Notes under the pieces: model-generated
The model's database searches: none
Told to the model about the DNA's origin: nothing
The model's input: only the letters and a program-made list of their open reading frames with translations
Shown here: positions 1-4,738 of the stretch, one piece after another
Position numbering within the stretch: the first letter of the stretch is position 1
Layout of the letters: every line of letters starts with the position of its first letter
Made by a program: the position numbers and the translations under genes
Assembly: GCA_046727175.1 (NCBI GenBank)
Contig: JBKPCD010000281.1
Span: 1 to 10,612, forward strand
Source: JBKPCD01 sp046727175
GTDB taxonomy: Bacteria; Acidobacteriota; Vicinamibacteria; Vicinamibacterales; 2-12-FULL-66-21
DNA length: 10,612 bases
Reading direction: 5' to 3'

Positions 1-399
1 CGAGACCCTGCTTGCTTTGAGCTCATCAAGGATCCTCGCGATGTCGCGGGCCTGACTCGTCTTCTCGTACCCGCCTTCTGGATGCGACGACAATCCCATG
101 CCGCGAAGATCGGGGACGATGACGGTGTGATCCTTGACCAAAATCTCAGCGAGAGGCTGCCACATGTCGCCGGTGTCGCCGAACCCGTGCAACATCAGCA
201 CGGCCGGACCCGACCCGCCGACGCGAACGTGCAACGTGCCTTCCGTCACGGCCATGTCGCGCGCCTTGAAGTTCGCCGAAAACGGCTTGACCTCGGCGAA
301 CGCCAGAGCGGGGACGCCTCCAACGGGCGCCGCGGCGAAGAGCGACGCGAGCACGGGTGCGGGAAACCTGCAATGAGGCCGATCATCTGTGCGAGGCAT
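1..399 (-). CDS. Exported alpha/beta hydrolase, N-terminal part (cut by window edge)
   Basis: The minus strand from an ATG at 399 reads open to base 1, giving 133 residues with no stop. The start has a strong GGAGGT ribosome-binding site 11 bases upstream. Residues 1-34 look like a secretion signal: basic start, Ala/Val/Leu-rich stretch, then ALAFA before EVKP. From about residue 45 it matches the alpha/beta hydrolase fold of the epoxide hydrolase / haloalkane dehalogenase / proline iminopeptidase group: a beta strand VLMLHGFGDTGDMW with the HGFG oxyanion-hole turn, then VIVPDLRGMGLSSHPEGGY, the usual strand-helix 'D-x-RG-G-S' segment. The nucleophile elbow (G-x-S-x-G) would come soon after the window edge, so catalysis and substrate cannot be judged. 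It lies 63 bp downstream of the cytochrome P460 gene on the same strand with no terminator between them, so it is probably the last known member of that operon. The fold is very likely; the substrate is unknown. Confidence 0.88.
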   Translation of the reverse strand, partial: MPRTDDRPHCRFPAPVLASLFAAAPVGGVPALAFAEVKPFSANFKARDMAVTEGTLHVRVGGSGPAVLMLHGFGDTGDMWQPLAEILVKDHTVIVPDLRGMGLSSHPEGGYEKTSQARDIARILDELKASRVS

Positions 400-410
400 G
401 CTCTGTTTAC

Positions 411-416
411 ACCTCC
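411..416 (-). promoter_or_regulatory. Ribosome-binding site of the alpha/beta hydrolase
   Basis: Read on the minus strand the bases are GGAGGT, 11 bases before the ATG at 399. It supports this start for a reading frame that has no stop inside the window. Confidence 0.6.
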
Positions 417-462
417 AAAAGTCAGTCATCGACACCTGGATTGGCGCCGCCTGGAAGCCGAA

Positions 463-1026
463 TCAGCGCGAGTACCGAGTGAAGACGAAGTCTCGATCTT
501 TAGCAGGCGAGTGACATGCAAAGCAGGTCTTGTGCACCGTCTCGTCGGCCGGCTTGCCGTCGTCGAACTGCGCAAACCCCCACCCGCCGGTCGACGCGTA
601 CTTCTTCGAGTCCTTCACCATGAACTGCACATTGATTGCGGGCCCCGCGACGAACGACTGCGACAGCAGCTTCTGAGCCGCCTCTGCGCCCAATTGCTTT
701 TCCGCCGCTGGGCCGAGAGCTCGGTTGTTCTCCTCGGAGGTGGTCTGCTTCCACGCAAGCCGGGCGATGATCGTGCCGTCGGGAAACGGAAGCGTGCCGG
801 CGCGAAACGCCTTCATCGCGACATCGTTACCCAGCTTGGCGCGCATGTCGCTGACCGGGGCGCCGACGGTGGCGACGGAGATCAAGGGCCAGTCTCGATA
901 GCCCGCCGGCAGCTTCACGCCGTAGATCGGCGCCGCCTCTTCAGCGGCGGTCTGTCTTGAAGCTGACGCCATGAAGGCAATCGTCACCGCCAACGCGGAC
1001 AACGCCACGCATGCGGTTCGTCTCAT
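463..1026 (-). CDS. Cytochrome P460 family haem protein, exported
   Basis: This 187-residue protein has a signal peptide (MRR, hydrophobic stretch at about 7-20, cleavage near residue 28). The body has features of the cytochrome P460 family: FPDGTIIARLAWK at 81-93, VQFMVKDSKKYASTGGWGFAQF at 133-154, and a C-terminal c-type haem attachment site C168-F-A-C-H172 followed by KDRDFVFTRY. Family members are periplasmic mono-haem proteins. The founding enzyme oxidises hydroxylamine, and relatives bind nitric oxide or act as electron carriers, so the reaction here cannot be fixed. A Lys cross-linked to the haem defines true P460; which Lys would do this is not visible from sequence. The start at 1026 is preceded by a purine-rich ribosome-binding site (GGAAGGGGGA). 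It sits 30 bp after the decarboxylase stop and 63 bp before the hydrolase start, all on the minus strand. Length is normal and the gene looks intact. Confidence 0.92.
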   Translation of the reverse strand: MRRTACVALSALAVTIAFMASASRQTAAEEAAPIYGVKLPAGYRDWPLISVATVGAPVSDMRAKLGNDVAMKAFRAGTLPFPDGTIIARLAWKQTTSEENNRALGPAAEKQLGAEAAQKLLSQSFVAGPAINVQFMVKDSKKYASTGGWGFAQFDDGKPADETVHKTCFACHSPAKDRDFVFTRYSR

Positions 1027-1030
1027 ACAA

Positions 1031-1040
1031 TCCCCCTTCC
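1031..1040 (-). promoter_or_regulatory. Ribosome-binding site of the cytochrome P460 gene
   Basis: On the minus strand this is GGAAGGGGGA, 4 bases before the ATG at 1026. It lies inside the 30-bp gap after the decarboxylase stop, so the gene can be translated from a shared message. Confidence 0.55.
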
Positions 1041-1056
1041 ACCTGCTGCCTCGCGT

Positions 1057-2829
1057 CTATGCCGTCGCCGGCTTCACCGCTGCGGGCGTCTCCGCACTCC
1101 GCTCACCGTGTCCGTATGTGACCGGCCGGAGCTGCAGGTTCTCGCGGCGTTGCGGACCGCGAGGTCCGTAGTCGAGATCTGCCCCCTTGTTGCTGCTGTT
1201 GATGACCGGGGCGAGTGCGTCGTACGTGTCCATGATCGATTCGACGAAAATCATCGTGTCGTTCGGCGCGCTGAGAGCGTTTTGCAAGTCCTGGACGGTC
1301 TTGACGACGAACGATCGCGCCGAGGTGTCGCGACGGAACACCTTCGGTAGGTCGGCATAGGCCCAGTTCGCAATGTCGTTGTACGTCTCATCCTTGCCCA
1401 GATAGCCGCGCTCGATCGTGTATCCGCCGTTGTTGATCAGGAAGATGACCGGCTTGTGGTCGTGTCGGAGAATCGTCGACAGCTCCTGCGCCGTGACCTG
1501 GAACGAGCCGTCGCCCACGAACAGAATGTGACGGCGTTCCGGCGCTGCGGTTAGTGTGCCAAGCAGCGCTCCGACCGAGTAGCCGATCGACCCCCAGTTG
1601 ACGGACCCGACGAACGTGCATTTCGGCGGAAACTTCAGGCCGAAAAGAGCGTATGACGTGCCGTTGTCGACGAACAGGACGTCGCCCTCCCGGAGGTACC
1701 CCTGCATGGCTTTCCAGTAGGCGGCCTGAGTGAGCTTCGCAGAGCCGTCGCCGTGAGCGTGCGCGGCCGCGACCGCTGCTGCAATGTGGCGTGGAGCGCG
1801 GTTCGTGACGCGCGGGACCGCATGGATAACGCCCTTGAGCACTTCCTTCAGCGTCACCGCCTGGTAGTTGTCATCACCGACGTCCACGGAGTGGCCGCGG
1901 GCATGGATCGTATTGGCGGGCAGCGAGGCCGTGAAGTCGCCGGTGGTCACCTCGATCGGCCGGTAGCCGATGGCGAGCAGGCAGTCGCTGGTCTCAATCG
2001 CGTGGCGTACCTGCGGCTCGCTTGCCTTGCCGTTGTAGATACCAAGGTAGTGAGCGAATGTCTCGTCGATCACAGCCTTGGCTGCATCGATCACAGCTAT
2101 CGGAGCCTGTATCTTCTCAGCCAGCGCCATGAGGTCGGCTGCCACGCCGAACCGATCCGCGTCCGCATCCACCAGGATCGCCGGCGACGTGGCAGCGGAC
2201 AGTCGCTCTGCGATCGCGGCGATGCATGAACGCAACCGTTCCGGGTCGCTCGGAGAGTCTGCGAGCACGAGCGGATTTGTCGGAACCTCGATCTCGAGAT
2301 AGCCAATGTCGGACGGCAGCTCCATGTACACCGGGAGCTTCTCCCGCCAGGCGGTGAGGATCAGCCTGTCGATCTCCGTCGCGGCGTTGCGTGGGGTGAG
2401 CCTTGCGTGCGCGGCGGTCACGTGTGCGTAGGCGTCGAGGAAGTGGTCCCAAGTCCCGTCGGCCATCGTATGGTGCATCCCAAGGCCACGGTCGATGGAC
2501 CTGAGTGGGATCGATCCGGCGATGCAGATGACGGGGACGTGCTCGCTGTAGGAGCCGCCGACGCCGTTGATCGCGCTCAAGGCGCCGACGCCGTTTGTCA
2601 CCAGTAGCGCGCCCAGGCCGTTCAAGCGCGCATAGCCATCCGCCGCATAGGACGCGTTCAGTTCACTGCATGTGCCGACCCATTTCAGCGCGCCAGTGTC
2701 CTGGAGCTGCTGTAACAGCTCGAGGTTGTAGTCGCCGGGAACGCCGAACAGGTGACGGACGCCGGCCTCCTTGAGGCGGCGAAGCAAAAAGTCGCCGATC
2801 GTCATTTGTTGGCTTGTGCTGTTGGACAT
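1057..2829 (-). CDS. Thiamine-diphosphate 2-oxoacid decarboxylase (pyruvate/indolepyruvate type)
   Basis: I place the start at the ATG at 2829 (MSNSTSQQMTIGDFLLRRL): it has AGAGGT 7 bases upstream and begins where the family begins. The open frame runs on upstream to 3321 but codes for nothing recognisable there. The 590-residue product has the three ThDP-enzyme domains. The N-terminal Pyr domain carries HLFGVPGDYNL and the activating Glu56 in CSELNASYAADGYAR, plus the His119-His120 pair in GMHHTMADG that marks pyruvate/indolepyruvate decarboxylases. A central domain follows. The C-terminal PP domain carries GDGS at 439-442 and INN at 465-467 (cofactor and Mg binding), then GYTIE ending in Glu473. 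The enzyme removes CO2 from a 2-oxoacid to give an aldehyde; whether pyruvate, indolepyruvate or a branched-chain acid is preferred cannot be read off. Residues about 546-590 form a polar tail absent from most relatives. It is the first gene of the apparent three-gene operon. Confidence 0.93.
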   Translation of the reverse strand: MSNSTSQQMTIGDFLLRRLKEAGVRHLFGVPGDYNLELLQQLQDTGALKWVGTCSELNASYAADGYARLNGLGALLVTNGVGALSAINGVGGSYSEHVPVICIAGSIPLRSIDRGLGMHHTMADGTWDHFLDAYAHVTAAHARLTPRNAATEIDRLILTAWREKLPVYMELPSDIGYLEIEVPTNPLVLADSPSDPERLRSCIAAIAERLSAATSPAILVDADADRFGVAADLMALAEKIQAPIAVIDAAKAVIDETFAHYLGIYNGKASEPQVRHAIETSDCLLAIGYRPIEVTTGDFTASLPANTIHARGHSVDVGDDNYQAVTLKEVLKGVIHAVPRVTNRAPRHIAAAVAAAHAHGDGSAKLTQAAYWKAMQGYLREGDVLFVDNGTSYALFGLKFPPKCTFVGSVNWGSIGYSVGALLGTLTAAPERRHILFVGDGSFQVTAQELSTILRHDHKPVIFLINNGGYTIERGYLGKDETYNDIANWAYADLPKVFRRDTSARSFVVKTVQDLQNALSAPNDTMIFVESIMDTYDALAPVINSSNKGADLDYGPRGPQRRENLQLRPVTYGHGERSAETPAAVKPATA

Positions 2830-2836
2830 CGTTCTT

Positions 2837-2842
2837 ACCTCT
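2837..2842 (-). promoter_or_regulatory. Ribosome-binding site that fixes the decarboxylase start
   Basis: The minus strand reads AGAGGT with 7 bases to the ATG at 2829. It supports the 590-residue protein over the 754-residue open frame that begins at 3321. Confidence 0.6.
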
Positions 2843-3003
2843 TTCGGCTCATGGGTGCGCTCGCTCGATCCAGGGAAGCGATTAAGCCAGAGCCACGAGA
2901 ACGAATCCATTGGACGAAGGTATCGACACGAACGTAGCGGCTGGACAATGACGCAGCTGAGCCGTTCGCGGTTAATCGTGAGCGCCGCCGTATGATCTAA
3001 AGA

Positions 3004-3031
3004 CGAGAGATGTCCGAGTGGTTGAAGGAGC
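3004..3031 (+). pseudogene. 5' remnant of a tRNA-Ser gene
   Basis: Bases 3004-3031 match the 5' end of bacterial tRNA-Ser as I know it: acceptor strand CGAGAGA (usually GGAGAGA), TG, then the class II D-arm TCCGAGTGGTTGAAGGAGC. The sequence then leaves tRNA: no anticodon stem follows, and bases after about 3059 are coding sequence of a methyltransferase on the other strand. A TATGAT box at 2991-2996 lies 8 bases upstream and could be the old tRNA promoter; no good -35 box is present. A GGGTCCAAACCC stretch and TCTCTAG at about 3075-3095 mimic a T-arm and the acceptor 3' strand, but they belong to the methyltransferase motif I codons, so I read this as a half gene and not a working tRNA. Confidence 0.7.
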
Positions 3032-3058
3032 GGTTTCGGGGGATATGTGACACAGTTT

Positions 3059-3260
3059 TCTCGATTGCGATGCCGGGTCCAAACCCGATCTCTAGGACGC
3101 GGTCGCGGCGCTGGACATCGAGCAACGAAACGGCCCAGACGTTCCGTCTGCGGTTCGACGATCGGACCGCCATGATCCAACCGACGAGCGGTCCCCAGAA
3201 TCCGTGCGGGAGGCCGAACTGAGCTCGAACGTGTGCGCCGAGAGATCTCCCTACGTTCAT
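3059..3260 (-). pseudogene. Truncated class I SAM-dependent methyltransferase (N-terminal fragment)
   Basis: The minus strand from an ATG at 3260 encodes MNVGRSLGAHVRAQFGLPHG, a hydrophobic-aromatic segment FWGPLVGWIMA, RSSNRRRNVWAVSLLDVQ, and then RVLEIGFGPGIAIE at residues 54-67, which is the glycine-rich SAM-binding motif I. This is the normal beginning of a small methyltransferase of about 200 residues. After residue 67 the similarity stops. The frame continues to a stop at 2997 through 20 residues partly read antisense to the tRNA-Ser remnant. Motifs II and III and the substrate part are missing, so the product cannot be active. GGAG lies about 8 bases before the ATG, inside a tandem 21-bp repeat. 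The break is next to the tRNA-Ser half, so one rearrangement probably made both ends. Confidence 0.75.
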
Positions 3261-3300
3261 AGCGCTGCTCCGTTGAACGATAGCGCTGCGCCGTTAAACG
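3259..3300 (-). repeat. Two tandem 21-bp repeats at the methyltransferase start
   Basis: Copies at 3259-3279 and 3280-3300 share 19 of 21 bases; the plus strand of each begins ATAGCGCTGC and ends AACG. On the minus strand each ends in GCGCTAT, and the left copy supplies the GGAG and most of the ATG context of the truncated methyltransferase. Local duplication by slippage is the simplest explanation. Confidence 0.7.
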
Positions 3301-3356
3301 TGCGCCCGCTGCTGGAATCACGAATGTTGAAGTTCTCGGCGTTCACGAGGCGTGGC

Positions 3357-3569
3357 CTAGACATCTTCTAAGCATGACTGGTCGCTCTCGGGCAGGAGTG
3401 CATTCCACGCGGGGCGGAGAATGCGTAGATAGAGTTTGCTGTAGAAGAATGCGACTTTGAGGCCGTAGGTGGTCGCGGTATAGCGATGCGTCTGCGGGAT
3501 TCGATGGATCAGGCCTTTCAGGCGCAGCCGTCGCAGGTCGTACGTCATCTGTGCGGCCGTGTAGGGCTG
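3357..3569 (-). pseudogene. C-terminal fragment of a winged-helix-like protein of unknown function
   Basis: On the minus strand the frame ending at 3357 encodes PYTAAQMTYDLRRLRLKGLI, then HRIPQTHRYTATTYGLKVAFFYSKLYLRILRPAWNALLP and a short acidic end. The pattern 'M-T-Y-D-L-R-R-L-R-x-K-G-L-I-x-R-x-x-x-T-H-R-Y-x-x-T-x-x-G' reads as a recognition helix followed by a beta hairpin, that is a winged-helix module. From memory it occurs as the C-terminal part of longer uncharacterised proteins often found near mobile DNA; I could not verify this. The frame is open upstream to 3731, but that part is antisense to the recombinase fragment and is not family sequence. The N-terminal half is therefore missing, and the break is at about 3565-3570, exactly where the recombinase fragment starts on the other strand. 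No start codon belongs to it. Confidence 0.6.
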
Positions 3570-3964
3570 TCCGCACCATTCCGTTCTCGGACGCCGCGCT
3601 GCGGCTGGAGGCTCAAGGCGAGGAGTATCCGGATGGGCTCGTGTTCTCGACCCGTTTTGGGAAACCGATCTCGCCGACCAATGTGCTACGGCGTCACATT
3701 TTCCCGGCGTGCGACGCGCTTGTGCTGCCACGCGCGACCTGGCTGACGTTCAGGCGCACTTACTCGTCGTGGTCCCACGACAAAGGGATTCCGGGCAAGG
3801 TGGTGGCGCAATTGATGGGGCACGCGAACGTCGACACGACGTTGAACGTGTACACACAGGTGCTCGACGGCTCGCTGCGAGCGGCCGTCGACACCATCGG
3901 ATCTGAATTGTTCACAATTGTTCACTTACCGGAACGAAGCGGTGCGCTAAGGTTAACTCGTTGA
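3566..3964 (+). pseudogene. Tyrosine recombinase/integrase, catalytic C-terminal fragment
   Basis: The plus frame gives RTIPFSDAALRLEAQGEEYPDGLVF, then HIFPACDAL, WLTFRRTYSSW, VVAQLMGHANVDTTLNVYTQVLD and a tail ending in LTR. These are the last parts of the tyrosine recombinase catalytic domain: the second Arg in TFRR (codon at 3752-3754), the GH pair (His codon at 3821-3823) and the nucleophile Tyr (codon 3851-3853) in NVYTQ. The box normally reading H-x-x-R has Leu in place of His (codon 3743-3745); this may be a family variant or a loss. The N-terminal DNA-binding domain and first catalytic Arg are absent, so the protein is about one third of normal length and inactive. Its stop is 6 bp from the tRNA-Arg 3' half, the usual position of an integrase beside its attachment site. 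The broken end abuts the winged-helix fragment. Confidence 0.85.
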
Positions 3965-3970
3965 AAACAA

Positions 3971-4015
3971 TGGCGCGCCCTGCAAGACTCGAACTTGCGA
4001 CCTCCTGGTTCGTAG
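3971..4015 (-). other. tRNA-Arg(ACG) 3' half, probable attachment-site (att) copy
   Basis: Read on the minus strand this gives the anticodon loop CTACGAA (anticodon ACG at 4013-4011), the stem side CCAGG, variable loop AGGTC, a perfect T-arm GCAAG-TTCGAGT-CTTGC, and the acceptor 3' strand with encoded CCA (GGGCGCGCCA). The bases before the loop (4016 upward) neither pair with CCAGG nor contain a D-arm, so the 5' half is missing. Tyrosine recombinases often use the stretch from the anticodon loop to the 3' end of a tRNA gene as att core, leaving such a half gene at one element border. A recombinase fragment ends 6 bp away. By the usual geometry element DNA lies on the anticodon side (above 4015), and the recombinase on the CCA side would then belong to a neighbouring or tandem element. 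Confidence 0.8.
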
Positions 4016-4081
4016 GGCGATTGCATAGGCCAACCCGGGACGGCCCCAGACGATTTCCCCTGATTTTCCGGCCTGTTTTGA

Positions 4082-4107
4082 GGGTGGGAGGCAACTGCTT
4101 CCCACCC
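4082..4107. repeat. Strong hairpin with 11-bp arms
   Basis: GGGTGGGAGGC at 4082-4092 and GCTTCCCACCC at 4097-4107 pair at 10 of 11 positions around the loop AACT. The remaining pair is G with T. There is no T-run on either side, so a rho-independent terminator is not clear. It lies 67 bp from the tRNA-Arg half and may be a recombinase or partner-protein site, or a terminator for the toxin-antitoxin transcript. Confidence 0.5.
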
Positions 4108-4121
4108 GAAACCGCGACGGC

Positions 4122-4143
4122 GTGTCACACCTGTGTCACACCA
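4122..4143. repeat. Two tandem 11-bp iteron-like repeats
   Basis: GTGTCACACCT and GTGTCACACCA follow each other directly, and each begins with the palindrome GTGT-C-ACAC. Short direct repeats near an att core can be arm-type recombinase sites; no protein is shown to bind here. Confidence 0.45.
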
Positions 4144-4168
4144 CAGCCGTTTGCGAGGATCCTACACG

Positions 4169-4457
4169 TCAGAGTGGAGGATCACCGCCACGGCTCGAGT
4201 GCCAGAACGCGAGAACGTCGATGCGTGCTGCGTCTGTAAGCACGCGGTAGTACAGGTAGTAACGCACGCGGTCAAGATGTAAACATTTGCGCGCGGGCGC
4301 CGATTTCTGGTTGGAGTGAAATGAGCAACGAGGCACGTTCGAGCTCTTCGCGAATCGCATTGGGCGCCTTCGGACGATTGAGACGCCACCACTCTTCGGC
4401 GGCGCGAATCTGCGCTTTTGCAAGGTCACTGACCTCAATGTGGAGCGGCCTGCTCAC
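4169..4457 (-). pseudogene. ParE/RelE-family toxin, frameshifted
   Basis: A GTG start at 4457 overlaps the antitoxin stop (GTGA), which fixes the start. The first frame reads VSRPLHIEVSDLAKAQIRAAEEWWRLNRPKAPNAIREELERASLLISLQPEIGARA, the two-helix beginning of ParE/RelE-type toxins with A-x-x-D/E-x-x-x-W-W-x-x-N-R. It then hits a stop at 4272. A second minus frame continues exactly where family sequence should: DRVRYYLYYRVLTDAARIDVLAFWHSSRGGDPPL, the beta-sheet core and C-terminal end, stopping at 4169. The total of 289 bases is one more than a multiple of three, so one extra base near 4289-4296 (within GCGCGCAAA on the minus strand) joins the two. The repaired protein would have about 95 residues, normal for the family. 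ParE members poison gyrase and RelE members cut mRNA; which applies here is unknown. As it stands the toxin lacks its C-terminal half and should be inactive. Confidence 0.82.
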
Positions 4458-4672
4458 TCCCGATTGCGAAGCTCGGAGAGCACTTGATGCATTGGCGTGG
4501 TCTGCCCTCTGTCGCACTGTGCGATGGACTCGAGGAGCATTTTTTCCGCCGCCGAGTCGACCTCGAACGTCTCGTCTCCGTCAAGCGCGAGGACCGTTAC
4601 AGAGGCGCCTTCAGGCAATTCGGTTTCGAGCTCGACGCGGCCACCCACGACTCGTCCTGGCGCGATTCGCAT
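4454..4672 (-). CDS. Antitoxin of the ParE/RelE-like pair
   Basis: This 72-residue protein ends in a 4-bp overlap with the toxin start, the usual coupling in type II toxin-antitoxin operons. Residues 7-38 (RVVGGRVELETELPEGASVTVLALDGDETFEV) form beta strands like the small swapped-hairpin fold of AbrB-like or DUF104-like antitoxins. Residues 39-72 (acidic helix, then HQVLSELRNRE) look like the toxin-binding C-terminal helix. I do not assign a named family. Antitoxin-toxin complexes normally repress their own promoter, which would lie between 4673 and 4738, the gap shared with the divergent gene at 4739. A TAGAAT box at 4679-4684 on the minus strand could be its -10 element, though the distance to the ATG is short. 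The gene appears intact although the toxin is broken, which leaves it without an essential partner. Confidence 0.75.
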   Translation of the reverse strand: MRIAPGRVVGGRVELETELPEGASVTVLALDGDETFEVDSAAEKMLLESIAQCDRGQTTPMHQVLSELRNRE

Positions 4673-4738
4673 ACACGCATTCTAGCAGCTGAAGCGCTCG
4701 GTTGACGGGTGAAACGGACCTAATTCGACGCAGTAGCC

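Noticed and set aside
82..960. 292-codon open frame on the plus strand
   Set aside because: It is antisense to the cytochrome P460 and hydrolase genes, arginine-rich and without motifs.
3004..3095. Complete tRNA-Ser of 92 bases
   Set aside because: A T-arm-like and acceptor-like match exists, but there is no anticodon arm and the 3' part is codons of the methyltransferase motif I.
3259..3300. Integron attC site (GTTRRRY matches in both repeats)
   Set aside because: GTTGAAC and GTTAAAC fit the core consensus, but there is no paired second core or imperfect hairpin between cores.
2830..3321. Upstream extension of the decarboxylase frame to give 754 residues
   Set aside because: The extra 164 residues match nothing, overlap the methyltransferase fragment in another frame, and a ribosome-binding site supports the start at 2829.
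3961..4239. Plus-strand open frame beginning near MARPARLELATSWF
   Set aside because: This peptide is a well-known artefact of reading a tRNA-Arg gene antisense; the DNA is the tRNA 3' half.
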